From the NCBI GenBank assembly GCA_017304475.1, contig JAFKKV010000037.1:1-64000 (forward strand): a stretch of 64,000 bases of DNA, written 5' to 3'. Made by a program: the position numbers and the translations under genes. Below the pieces are notes generated by a model. That model had not been told where the DNA came from. It saw only the letters and a list, made by a program, of their open reading frames with translations, and ran no database searches. Below, piece after piece: positions 1 through 8,479 of the stretch. Origin of the DNA: Hyphomicrobiales bacterium (GTDB taxonomy: Bacteria; Pseudomonadota; Alphaproteobacteria; Rhizobiales; Phreatobacteraceae). The first letter of the stretch is position 1. Each line of letters opens with the position of its first letter.

Positions 1-154
1 GCCTTCGACAGCGATGGAATCACGACAATGCGGCAAGCGCAAATTGCAAGAAAACCGCCGGCCATCAGCCCAAAACCGGCAAACTCCATGACCTGTCGGC
101 GCCGCTTCCTTGCACGATATCAACGGCCTGGGAGTTCTTCACAGGCGACGCAAC

Positions 155-515
155 CAGACCACGGCTTCGGCGCTGTCGCTGTCGCGGGGCTCCACTGTCG
201 AATACCAGCAGAACACCAACCGACCGCGCGTCACCGGCTATACGGCCGGCCACCAGCTGCCGATCCCGGGGCGCGACCTCGCCAAGCTCGGTGACGTGCT
301 CGACCGCATGGTCTCGGCCGGCGCCAACCAGGTCGACGACCTGCAGCTGAACGTCGCGGGCTTATCGCGGAAGGGCGACGAGGCACGCGCCGCCCTCGCC
401 GATGCCAAGTGGAAAGCCGACGTGCTGCCCCTGGCCGTGCTCGCCCACCAGTGTACAGTAACCTTCGGGCAAGTCGACGATGAGGTCATGGGCATGCGCG
501 GCGCGGGCGGCGGCG
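155..515. pseudogene. Mosaic remnant: SIMPL gene piece joined to ABC exporter piece
   Basis: Two decayed gene pieces lie end to end. Bases about 155-424, read on the plus strand, encode fragments such as EYQQNTNRPRV, GYTAGHQL and KLGDVLDRMV. These match the middle of the intact SIMPL gene at 5031-5762 with many substitutions. Bases about 428-515, read on the minus strand, encode ARAAHAHDLIVDLPEGY and TLVGEHGQG, matching the nucleotide-binding domain of the ABC exporter at 6433-8217. The two pieces keep the same relative orientation as the intact genes, with everything between them missing. No start, signal peptide or complete domain remains. The simplest reading is an old duplicate of the 5-7 kb segment that suffered an internal deletion. 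Bases 1-154 and 516-679 hold nothing I recognise. Confidence 0.75.
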
Positions 516-679
516 AACGCCCCCCGATCTGACCGTGGCAGCGAAGCGAGGACGCTGGCGAGACGGCAGCCCGGCAAGTCAAGCGACGAGGCGCGTGTTC
601 GCTGCGTCGGCCAAGTTGCGGGCCAATCGCAGAATCGGACCTCGGCGGCCTCAATAGATAAAGGCGGGAGACCTTTCTG

Positions 680-1636
680 CTAGCGCCGAATGTTTCCCTG
701 GTTGCCGGAATACCACTGGTAGGTCATGTCGACACCTTCCCGCAAAGTCGTCGCCGGCCGCCAACCGATCGAGAACAGTCGCTCGACCGAATAGCTGCGA
801 ACCAATTGCCCGTTCGGCTTGGAACTGTCCCAGACGATTTCGCCCTGGAAGCCCGACACATCCGCGATCGTTTCCACGAGCTTGCGAATAGGCACCGAAC
901 TCCCCGTCGCGGCATTCGCCGCACCCTCGAAACGCTCTGCGGCGGCGACGAACGCGCGCGCTGCATCCCCAGCATAGAGGAAGTCGCGCGTCGGCGTTCC
1001 GTCCCCCCAGATCGAAATGGATTTCGCTCCGGATGTGACAGCGCGGTGAAAGCGCGAGATAAGCGACGGGACAACGTGACCATATTCTTCGTCGAAGCGG
1101 TCGTTCGGCCCGAATAGATTGGTACAGATCAGGTAGGCAAACTGCATGCCGTACTGCTTCTGATAGGCTTCCAACTGCGCGAGCATTCCGAGTTTGGCGC
1201 TCGCATAGGCCGCCTCCGAGCCATGCGGCGCGCCATTCCTGATATCCCGCTCTTTCATGGGCATTGCGAGGCCGTCGGGATAGATCGCGGCGGTTCCTGC
1301 CGCCACGACTTTCCTGGCCCCACTCCCACGCGCCGCTTCGATCACATTGAGATTGATCAGCGCGTTCTTGTAGTACGCCTCGCCTGCGAAGGAAATGTTT
1401 CCCTGGATACCCGATACTTGTCCCGCCAAATGAAAAACAAGTGACGGATTGATATCCCGGAGCAATTGCTTCGTCGCGACGGTATCCAGCAGGTCACAAT
1501 CAGCCCGGTGCAGAGCAAACAGGCGATCCGGAGCGACCCCCGCGCCCCCGCTCAATTCGGAAACCAGAGCCGTCCCGAGCACACCGCCCGCGCCCGTCAC
1601 CAGAACGCGCTCTCTCGACCAATCTGGAAACGTCAT
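680..1636 (-). CDS. NAD-dependent epimerase/dehydratase, GDP-fucose synthase-like
   Basis: This is an extended short-chain dehydrogenase of 318 residues that probably makes a nucleotide-activated deoxysugar for surface polysaccharide. The N-terminal NAD(P)-binding motif is VTGAGGVLG (residues 13-21), and the catalytic YxxxK is YASAK near residues 143-147. The stretches CTNLFGPNDRF, HVVPSLISRFHRA and WGDGTPTRDFLY closely follow the GDP-L-fucose synthase pattern, although the substrate is not proven. I chose the ATG at 1636, which has a G-rich ribosome site just upstream; an in-frame ATG at 1720 would overlap the preceding gene. It lies 31 bases downstream of the glycosyltransferase gene on the same strand, so the two are probably cotranscribed. 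Confidence 0.85.
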   Translation of the reverse strand: MTFPDWSRERVLVTGAGGVLGTALVSELSGGAGVAPDRLFALHRADCDLLDTVATKQLLRDINPSLVFHLAGQVSGIQGNISFAGEAYYKNALINLNVIEAARGSGARKVVAAGTAAIYPDGLAMPMKERDIRNGAPHGSEAAYASAKLGMLAQLEAYQKQYGMQFAYLICTNLFGPNDRFDEEYGHVVPSLISRFHRAVTSGAKSISIWGDGTPTRDFLYAGDAARAFVAAAERFEGAANAATGSSVPIRKLVETIADVSGFQGEIVWDSSKPNGQLVRSYSVERLFSIGWRPATTLREGVDMTYQWYSGNQGNIRR

Positions 1637-1667
1637 CACACCCCCCCGGGCCCCTCCGCTGTGCGCA

Positions 1668-3011
1668 TCAATTCGCGTAATTTGCAACGCCGTTAAAGAG
1701 TTGACATTGAATTTCGACACTTCTCATAATATTATATTTTCCATATATCTTATCCCTGACGTCACTATATTCAGCAGAATCATACTGAACCTTCTGCGCC
1801 ACTTCCAAATAATTTCCTATATCGAATGAACTATAAACTTCACCGTAGAATCGTCGCGCCTCGCTGAATGAGAGCGCATTCGAGCAGAACAACCGAGCCC
1901 CCGATTCGAGAGCTAAGGCAACAACGCCCGACATGCTCTGGCCGACTTCCTGATACGGCAACACGACGGCATCGGTGTTTCTAAGAAGAAACGTGAAATC
2001 GTCGTCACTCACATTGCCCACGAAGCGAACCCTGTCGCGCAACTCTGGCATTGGATCTTGCATTGGAGCGCTGGCCAAGCCGAGGGGGAACGCGTGGTGC
2101 GCGGCGACATCCAATTCAGGTTTCCCTTCCGCCGCGACGCTGCCAGACTCAATTTCCCTGACCAACTTGTTCAGATACGGATCGATTTCGACCCAAGGTC
2201 GAACCGATTGGGGATGCTGGCTCCCGACGATGAGCAGGTGCCATTCGGGCGGGAGAATTGAGGTCGCGCGAACGAGCGTCTCAAATCCCTTGTAATTCGA
2301 TACGTAACCGAAGGCGCCGATTGTTTTCGCACCCTCAGGAAGCCCAAAACGCTTCAGGACGATATCGCGCCGAACATCCCGAATGACGCGGTCGCGTTCG
2401 GTTTCATTGAGAAACGCCAAGGGAAAATCGACGCAATTTTCGAAGCCGAATGCTTCCTTGATCAGTCTGCGCTCTCGCTTGGTGTGGACCTTGATCCATA
2501 CATTCTTCGTTTGCGCACGCTCCCGGCATCGGTCCACAACAGCCTTGTAGAGCGCCGCAATCGCTTTCGTCACCTGCACTTGCCGAAACGGCACGATCGA
2601 GCGCGAGCGCACGGAATCGACGAACCCCCGGAACAGGCTCCCATTATCCATGTCCAGTCGATGCATCGTCAGGATCAGGTTTGGCGCGGCATCGATCAAT
2701 TGCAGGATGCGCCGCCGCATGCTTGGAATGGTCGCGCCATACAAGCCGGCTTCGAACTGGATATTGACGTAGTCAAATTCTTTCAGGCGGCTGGCGAGTT
2801 TGCTGATGTGGCGATCCCCCAACCGCCGGAACAGTCTCGACGGCTTCTGCAGCACGAAGAGATCGAGCGGCAGGACCTCGACATCGTAGTGTTTCTCGAA
2901 CTCCTTCTTCAGTGCGAAGGTATAGGAGGCGTTTCCGCAATTCTCATTCCATGAGCTGACGATCGCGAGCCGCTTTCTTGGCTCGGTTCCGCGCGCAATT
3001 TTCGCCTGCAT
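1668..3011 (-). CDS. Glycosyltransferase, GT-B fold (GT4-like)
   Basis: A 447-residue protein with the look of a two-domain GT-B glycosyltransferase. The N-terminal half opens with RLAIVSSWNENCGNASYT. A middle stretch, KTIGAFGYVSNYKGFETL, resembles the start of the donor-binding domain. The C-terminal half holds VVLPYQEVGQSMSGVVALAL, the usual position of the sugar-nucleotide-binding E/S motif. The ATG at 3011 follows an AGGGG ribosome site; a longer frame to 3188 lacks one. Bases about 1690-1850, encoding the C-terminus, are clearly more A/T-rich than the rest of the window, which suggests horizontal acquisition. Together with the downstream epimerase it probably adds a sugar to a surface glycan; donor and acceptor are unknown. 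Confidence 0.8.
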   Translation of the reverse strand: MQAKIARGTEPRKRLAIVSSWNENCGNASYTFALKKEFEKHYDVEVLPLDLFVLQKPSRLFRRLGDRHISKLASRLKEFDYVNIQFEAGLYGATIPSMRRRILQLIDAAPNLILTMHRLDMDNGSLFRGFVDSVRSRSIVPFRQVQVTKAIAALYKAVVDRCRERAQTKNVWIKVHTKRERRLIKEAFGFENCVDFPLAFLNETERDRVIRDVRRDIVLKRFGLPEGAKTIGAFGYVSNYKGFETLVRATSILPPEWHLLIVGSQHPQSVRPWVEIDPYLNKLVREIESGSVAAEGKPELDVAAHHAFPLGLASAPMQDPMPELRDRVRFVGNVSDDDFTFLLRNTDAVVLPYQEVGQSMSGVVALALESGARLFCSNALSFSEARRFYGEVYSSFDIGNYLEVAQKVQYDSAEYSDVRDKIYGKYNIMRSVEIQCQLFNGVANYAN

Positions 3012-3319
3012 TACAAGCCCCTGTTCGCAATTGCTGCGCGGCGACTCGCACAGCGCTTGCAACGCTCCGTTCTGTCGGATGATGTGTCGCGTTGCGCGCG
3101 AGATCCCCCTCACCCATCCCGTAGACAAGCTGTTCCAAGGTTGCCTACGCGGTCCATCCTGGTCGCTGCTTTGCCTTCGCAGGATCACCGAGCAGGATCG
3201 CCATCGCCTATCCTCGGACGCGCTTCCGTGTCAATGCATCGTCCGCGACTGACGCCCAGTGCGGCATCCAGCTCTGGAGAAGGCGCAGCGTCTCCGCCTT
3301 CGACGGACTGCAGGCCAGC

Positions 3320-3604
3320 TTGACTGACACCATCGCGGTCGTGCGATTATTCCGAGTTCGGACAGGGCTCGGCGAGGCCGCGCGGCTCACCGTTCTCGGC
3401 CTCCTGGCGGCCGGTCGCGATGTGCCGATCTCCGGTGCAACTGGCCTGCTTCGTCAAGAGCATGTGCCGTCGTTCCCGGCGCATCGTCGCCAAAGCGAGA
3501 CGAAGCGACCCTCATTGTATTCGCCAACCCTCCGGGCGCCGTATCCCAGACCGTTTCGCTGGTGTCCCCTCGGCGGAATCTCAGATTTGAAGGCCTTGAT
3601 CTAA
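3320..3604 (+). pseudogene. Frameshifted glycosyltransferase remnant
   Basis: A short open frame starts TDTIAVVRLFRVRTGLGEAA and continues ARLTVLGLLAAGRDVP, which looks like the N-terminus of a glycosyltransferase (the GLGEAARL pattern). The frame then loses sense. A different plus-strand frame downstream reads DEATLIVFANPPGAVSQTV and NLRFEGLDLRG, which again looks like a glycosyltransferase segment. This suggests one frameshift around 3420-3450 and loss of the rest of the gene. Family assignment rests on pattern only. The remnant sits between the intact glycosyltransferase and the 3' end of the tRNA. The stretch 3012-3319 upstream of it shows no gene. Confidence 0.4.
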
Positions 3605-3611
3605 GAGGAAT

Positions 3612-3687
3612 TGGTGGGCCCGGCAGGACTCGAACCTGCAACCAGACCGTTATGAGCGGTCGGCTCTAACCATTGAGCTACAGGCCC
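3612..3687 (-). tRNA. tRNA with CAU anticodon (Ile2 or elongator Met)
   Basis: A 76-nt minus-strand tRNA with a seven-pair acceptor stem (GGGCCTG with CGGGCCC, including one G-T pair), a D arm TAGCTCAATGGTTAGAG, an anticodon stem-loop ACCG-CTCATAA-CGGT and a T arm GCAGG-TTCGAGT-CCTGC. The CCA end is encoded. The anticodon is CAU. It is not an initiator, because the acceptor has a normal first pair. The choice between elongator Met and the lysidine-modified Ile2 tRNA (which reads AUA after TilS action) cannot be settled by eye; I lean to Ile2. The 3' end faces the glycosyltransferase region at 680-3600. Confidence 0.93.
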
Positions 3688-3917
3688 CTCCGGGTTTCAG
3701 CCAAGGGCTCGCGCCCTTCCCGGAAGCCGTTGGATCCCAGGTCGCCACGGCAAGTGGCGGGGATCGACAGGCGCCACAGCAATAGCCGAGCCGCCAGGGC
3801 TCGACAACTGGCAGGGGCCGCCGGGCCGTCCGGCAAGACCGGCTGTTCACAAGCCGCTGGTCCGCTTCGTTCGGTCGCCGTCACGCCGGTGCCTGCCTTC
3901 CAGGCGCCCGACGCGCA

Positions 3918-3941
3918 ACAGGCCGCCCTGGGGCGGCCTGT
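3918..3941 (-). terminator. Hairpin downstream of the porin gene
   Basis: A perfect 10-bp inverted repeat, ACAGGCCGCC and GGCGGCCTGT with a 4-base loop, lies 38 bases past the stop of the minus-strand porin gene. There is no clear U-run, so it is either an inefficient terminator or an mRNA-end stabiliser. The rest of 3688-3979 shows nothing. Confidence 0.55.
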
Positions 3942-3979
3942 GTTTGCCGTGCCGATGAGGCCAGCGGCCGATCTCGCGG

Positions 3980-4750
3980 TCAGTAGCGCGCCGAAATCGG
4001 ACCGCCACCGGTCGAGAAGCGGTAGTTCACGCGGGCCAGCGCCGACCACATGGTCGTCTTGACGTTGTGGTCGCTGGCCGCGCCGGTCGGCGTCCCATCG
4101 AACCGGGTCGAGATCTGGTTCACCCGGAACGAGCCGAAGTCGTAATAATTGGCCTCGAGACCGACGCTCCAGTTCTGATTGATGGCATATTCGGCGCCAA
4201 GGCCGACGGTCCAGCCGAGCCGGGTCGAGGATGCCGCGGAAAAGTCGGCATTATCCTGGATGCGGCTGCGGATCTGGCCGACGGCGAGGCCGCCCTTCGC
4301 GTAGAACAGCCAATTATTGGCTGCAAAGCCGATGCGCGGCGTGACCGTGCCGAGCCAGCCGACGCCGCCGGAGAAGCGATCGCTGCCAGGGAAGAACGGG
4401 CTGATGACGTTGTTGCGACGAACGTCGGACCAGCTCAGGGAGCCTTCGAGACCCAGGACCAGGTTGCCGGACTGCCAGTTATAGCCAAGCTGGCCACCGC
4501 CGAGGAAGCCGCTGGTGGAATGGCTGAAGCGGTCGCCCGGGGCGTTGTTGTAATGTCCACTGGTATTGAAGCCGTAATTCGCCGTGCCCCAGCCATATCC
4601 GGCATGGGCACCGATATAAAATCCCGTCCAATCATAGGACTGGGCAATGATCGCGGCCGGCACAGCGACACGCTGCACGCCGAGATCGGCCGAATGGGCC
4701 GCCGAAGCGAGCAGGAGTGAAGCCGCCCCTGCGAGAACGATGCGCTTCAT
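3980..4750 (-). CDS. Outer membrane beta-barrel protein, Omp25/Omp31-like
   Basis: A 256-residue outer-membrane protein. The signal peptide is MKRIVLAGAASLLLASAAHS, followed by the mature start ADLG. The body has the alternating aromatic pattern of an eight-strand barrel. YDWTGFYIGAHAGYGWG, the conserved opening of the alphaproteobacterial Omp25/31 porin-like family, is followed by GGGQLGYNWQSGNLVLGLEG and GLGAEYAINQNWSVGLEAN. The last residues (ARY) end in an aromatic, as barrels require for insertion. The ATG at 4750 follows GGGGGAGG; a longer frame to 4810 is not supported. It is monocistronic. It probably contributes to envelope stability or small-solute passage. Confidence 0.9.
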   Translation of the reverse strand: MKRIVLAGAASLLLASAAHSADLGVQRVAVPAAIIAQSYDWTGFYIGAHAGYGWGTANYGFNTSGHYNNAPGDRFSHSTSGFLGGGQLGYNWQSGNLVLGLEGSLSWSDVRRNNVISPFFPGSDRFSGGVGWLGTVTPRIGFAANNWLFYAKGGLAVGQIRSRIQDNADFSAASSTRLGWTVGLGAEYAINQNWSVGLEANYYDFGSFRVNQISTRFDGTPTGAASDHNVKTTMWSALARVNYRFSTGGGPISARY

Positions 4751-5030
4751 GATGAGACCTCCCCCAAATCTGGATTTCCGTGATAGGTGACGTAACAGGA
4801 GGGCCGTCATGTTTCTGGATTGTGGCGCCTACGCAACTCTCCTCATGCAATGTGGCAACTGTTGCAGGACTGCAACAAATGCATGGGCCCGCCCCCACAC
4901 GGATGCCGCGAAATCGCTGCAAATCGGCCGTGCCGTCGGCATGGTGGGATGATGTTATGCTCGCCCGGCATCCGCGGCCCTGCCGCCCGGAATCGCCGAC
5001 CATGACGCCAAGAACAAGGAACAAAGCTCC

Positions 5031-5762
5031 ATGTCGCTTCCTTCCCGCGCCAGCCGCGCGCTCGCCATCTCGCTGAGCGGCCTGGTGACGCTCGCCCAGC
5101 CAGCACTTGCCCAGCAGGCCGCAACCACGCCCGCGCCGACGCGCTCGATCACCCTGCAGGGCGAAGGTCAGGCAGGCGCAAGCCCCGACCTCGCCGTGGT
5201 CACCGGCGGCACGCAGATCCAGTCGCGCACCGCGCGCGAGGCCATGGAGGGCAATTCGCGCGTCATGCGCGCCGTCCAGCAGGCGCTGCGCGAGGTCGGC
5301 ATCGAGGAACGCGACGTCTCGACCTCGGCGCTGTCGCTCCGGCCGACCATCGAATATCAGCAGAACACCAACCGGCCGCGCGTCGTCGGTTACACCGCCG
5401 GCCACCAGCTGACCATTCGCGTCCGCGATCTCGCCAAGCTCGGCGACGTGCTCGACCGCATGGTCACCGCCGGCGCCAACCAGGTCGACGGCCTGGAACT
5501 GACCGTTTCGGACTGGTCGAAGAAGGTCGACGAGGCCCGCGCCGCGGCCATGGCCGACGCCAAGCGCAAGGCCGGCATCCTGGCGGCCGCCGCCGGCGCC
5601 CGCATCGGCCGTGTCATGCATATCGAGGAGCAGGGTGCGGCCCCCCCGCGCCCCATGCCGCGCATGGCCACCGCCTCCGCACGTGCCGATTCGGTGCCGG
5701 TGGCGACCGGTGACCAGAACTTCCAGATGTCGGTGACGGTGACCTGGGAACTGGTCGACTAG
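5031..5762 (+). CDS. SIMPL domain (DUF541) periplasmic protein
   Basis: A 243-residue exported protein. The signal peptide runs to about residue 28 (LAQPALAQ), followed by the SIMPL domain from about residue 38 (SITLQGEGQAGASPDLAVV) to the end. The family is widespread in Gram-negative envelopes with no settled biochemical role; it has been linked to oxidative stress and outer-membrane maintenance. It diverges from the porin, with 280 bases between them. A decayed copy of its middle lies at 155-424. The next gene on the same strand begins 38 bases later. Confidence 0.88.
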   Translation: MSLPSRASRALAISLSGLVTLAQPALAQQAATTPAPTRSITLQGEGQAGASPDLAVVTGGTQIQSRTAREAMEGNSRVMRAVQQALREVGIEERDVSTSALSLRPTIEYQQNTNRPRVVGYTAGHQLTIRVRDLAKLGDVLDRMVTAGANQVDGLELTVSDWSKKVDEARAAAMADAKRKAGILAAAAGARIGRVMHIEEQGAAPPRPMPRMATASARADSVPVATGDQNFQMSVTVTWELVD

Positions 5763-5800
5763 GAGGGCCGGAATTCGGCTTCAAGACGAAAGGACACGTC

Positions 5801-6274
5801 ATGGCGAAGAACACGATCTGCCTCTGGTACGACAAGGACGCCGAGGCCGCTGCCCGCTTCTACGCCGAGACCTTTCCCGACAGCGCGGTGGGTGCCATCC
5901 ACCGCGCTCCCAGCGACTACCCGTCCGGCAAGCGGGGCGACGTGCTGACGGTGGAATTCACCGTTGCCGGCCTCCCTTGTCTCGGCCTCAACGGCGGTCC
6001 CGCGTTCAAACACAACGAAGCCTTCTCGTTCCAGATCGCCACCGACGATCAGCAGGAGACCGACCGCTACTGGAACGCCATTGTCGGCAATGGCGGCCAG
6101 GAGAGTGCGTGCGGCTGGTGCAAGGACAAGTGGGGCATCTCCTGGCAAATCACGCCGCGCGTGCTGACCGAGGCGATGGCGGCCGGCGGCGATGAAGCCA
6201 GGCGTGCCTTTGAAGCGATGATGGGCATGAAGAAGATCGACGTCGCCGCGATCAGCGCGGCACGGCGCGGCTGA
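5801..6274 (+). CDS. VOC family protein (PhnB / 3-dmu-9_3-mt type)
   Basis: A 157-residue glyoxalase/bleomycin-resistance-fold protein. It opens with NTICLWYDKDAEAAARFYAE, has FSFQIATDDQQETDRYWNAI in the middle and GWCKDKWGISWQITPRVL near the end. These are hallmarks of the VOC subfamily once annotated as 3-demethylubiquinone methyltransferase. Members are usually metal-dependent or divergent enzymes of unknown substrate, so no reaction is assigned. The ATG follows GAAAGGA. It may be cotranscribed with the SIMPL gene. Confidence 0.88.
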   Translation: MAKNTICLWYDKDAEAAARFYAETFPDSAVGAIHRAPSDYPSGKRGDVLTVEFTVAGLPCLGLNGGPAFKHNEAFSFQIATDDQQETDRYWNAIVGNGGQESACGWCKDKWGISWQITPRVLTEAMAAGGDEARRAFEAMMGMKKIDVAAISAARRG

Positions 6275-6432
6275 CGCTTCCCAGTCGAGCCCGTCGAAGA
6301 TCTTGCGGGTCCTCGGCGCCGGTCCTTGCGACCTTTCCCCTGTTTCGAGGGGCACGCTTTGCCGGACGAGCGGACGCCGCGCTTTATCGGTACGCGCTCT
6401 CGTCCTGCCAGAAATCTGAAGCGCGCCGTGGC

Positions 6433-8217
6433 CTATTCGGCCGCGGCGGTGCGGTCGCCGAACTGGATCGAGACATAATGGGCATAGAGCCCGTTGCGTG
6501 CGATCAGCTCGGCATGGGTGCCGGTCTCGACCACCCGGCCGCCGTCGACCACCAGGATCTTGTCGGCGCGCATGACGGTCGACAGCCGATGCGCGATGAC
6601 CAGCGACGTGCGCCCGGTCATCAATTCGTCGAGCGCCCGCTGCACCTCGTATTCGCTTTCCGAATCAAGCGCCGAGGTGGCTTCGTCCAGCAGCATGATC
6701 GGCGCGTTTTTCAGGATGGCACGGGCGATAGCGACGCGCTGGCGCTGGCCGCCGGACAGGCCCTGGCCATGCTCGCCGACCAACGTCTGATAGCCTTCGG
6801 GCAGATCCAGGATGAAGTCATGGGCATGGGCCGCCCGGGCCGCCGCCACGATCTCCTCTTCGCTGGCACCGGGCCGGCCCACCGCGATGTTCTCGCGCAC
6901 CGTGCCCTGGAACAGGAAGACGTCCTGGCTGACAAAAGCCATATGGCCGCGCAACGAGGCGAAGGTGACGTCACGCACGTCCTGGCCGTCGACCAGGACC
7001 CGGCCGAGGCGAACGTCGAAAAAGCGCTGCACCAGCGCGATGACGGTGGATTTGCCGCCGCCCGAAGGGCCGACCAGCGCGGTCATCTTGCCGCCGGCCG
7101 CGACGAAGGAGAGGTCCTTCAGCACCGGGTCGTTGTCGCGATAGCCGAAGGTCACGCCTTCGAAAGCCACCGTTCCCGCCTTGATGGCGAGCGCGCCGGC
7201 ATCGGGCTTTTCCGTCAGCGTCGGCTCGGTATCGAGCAGTTCATACATCAGGCGAACGCCGACCAGCCCCTTCTCGACCTCGACGCCCAGGCGGGCGAGC
7301 CGCTTGGCCGGGTCATAGGCGAGCAGCAGCGCGGTGATGAAGGCAAAGAACGAGCCGGCATCGACGCCCTGATAGATGACGCGCCAGGCGCCGTAGACGA
7401 TCGCCGCGGAGATCGCCAGGCCGCCCAGCGTTTCCATCAGCGGCGCCGTACGCGCGCCGAGCGTGGCGATCTTGTCGGCCCGCTGGCGCACCGCGTCGAT
7501 GGTCGCGTCCATGCGGCCCTGCATCCTGTCCTCCATGCCGAAGGACTTGACGATGCGCACACCCTGGACGGTTTCCTGGACCACGCCGACCATCGAGGAC
7601 AGCGACGCGAATTCGCTGTTGGCGAGCCGCCGGACGCGCCGGCGCAGCCGGTTCACGCCGAGCACGGCAAAAGGCATGACCAGGCCCGAGACGACGAACA
7701 TCAGCGGGTCGGACCAGAGCATCACGCCGATCAGGCCGACAACCGTCAGCAGGTCGCGCCCGACCGTGGTGACGATGTTCTGCAACACGTCGCGAGCGGC
7801 CTGGGCGTTGTGGGTGACGCGGGTCACCAGGTCGGCGGAGGCATGCTGCTGGTAGAAGTCGACCCCCTGGCCGAGCAGGTGGCGGAAGATCCGCGTCTGC
7901 TGCGCCGCGACGATGGCATTGCCGATGCGCGACAAAATGACGTTCGACGCATAGGCCGCCACGCCCTTGATCAGGAAGACCGAGAAGACCGTGACGCCGA
8001 ACCACACGGCCAGGCCGAAATCGCGATTCTGGAACACGCCGTTGATCAGGTCGCGCATGATCCAGGCTGACAATGCCGTACAGGCAGCCACCACCGCCAT
8101 GGCTATAAAGGCCAGGGCATAGCGCCAAGCATAGGCGTGCAGACTCTCCGCGACGAGGCGCTTCAATGTCTCGCCGCGCTGAGCATCGGATTTCAGGAAC
8201 AGGCTTGAAAGCCTCAT
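6433..8217 (-). CDS. ABC exporter, fused permease and ATPase (MsbA-like)
   Basis: A 594-residue half-transporter. The N-terminal transmembrane domain (about residues 20-320) has several hydrophobic helices, such as YALAFIAMAVVAACTAL. The ATPase domain follows, with Walker A GPSGGGKS near residue 380, signature LSGGQRQRVAIARAIL near 484, Walker B IMLLDEATSALD and the H-loop IAHRLSTV. It probably works as a homodimer exporting a lipid or hydrophobic compound from the inner membrane. The ATG at 8217 begins the conserved protein; upstream codons to 8511 look noncoding and the ribosome site is weak. A fragment of a second copy survives at 428-515. No substrate can be inferred from neighbours. Confidence 0.92.
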   Translation of the reverse strand: MRLSSLFLKSDAQRGETLKRLVAESLHAYAWRYALAFIAMAVVAACTALSAWIMRDLINGVFQNRDFGLAVWFGVTVFSVFLIKGVAAYASNVILSRIGNAIVAAQQTRIFRHLLGQGVDFYQQHASADLVTRVTHNAQAARDVLQNIVTTVGRDLLTVVGLIGVMLWSDPLMFVVSGLVMPFAVLGVNRLRRRVRRLANSEFASLSSMVGVVQETVQGVRIVKSFGMEDRMQGRMDATIDAVRQRADKIATLGARTAPLMETLGGLAISAAIVYGAWRVIYQGVDAGSFFAFITALLLAYDPAKRLARLGVEVEKGLVGVRLMYELLDTEPTLTEKPDAGALAIKAGTVAFEGVTFGYRDNDPVLKDLSFVAAGGKMTALVGPSGGGKSTVIALVQRFFDVRLGRVLVDGQDVRDVTFASLRGHMAFVSQDVFLFQGTVRENIAVGRPGASEEEIVAAARAAHAHDFILDLPEGYQTLVGEHGQGLSGGQRQRVAIARAILKNAPIMLLDEATSALDSESEYEVQRALDELMTGRTSLVIAHRLSTVMRADKILVVDGGRVVETGTHAELIARNGLYAHYVSIQFGDRTAAAE

Positions 8218-8479
8218 CGTGGGGTGGCGCTCATGTGTTTTGCTATGATGGCGATGTTTGTGCGCGAATAACAGGTTTGTTCCGCAAGACCAAGGTCGGC
8301 AGCTTTTCCAGATGTATCTGGACTGCCGCGAGATCCAGGCAAAGCCTGGTCCGGTCATTTTCGCGTGACCGCCATTTTCAGGACAATACCGTTCGGGTGC
8401 GACCACGATGACCGGCTGATCGCGGCGACGGCGCCCGGCCGGCTTGCGGCGGCGCGCCGGCAATGCCACAACGCCGCCC

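Noticed and set aside
3612-3687. Attachment-site direct repeat of the tRNA 3' end
   Set aside because: I looked for a second copy of the tRNA 3' sequence in 1-3600 and did not see one; the island idea is kept only as inference.
6478-8070. 530-codon plus-strand frame opposite the ABC exporter
   Set aside because: Antisense to the exporter, with no domain and H/D/Q/R/G-rich composition.
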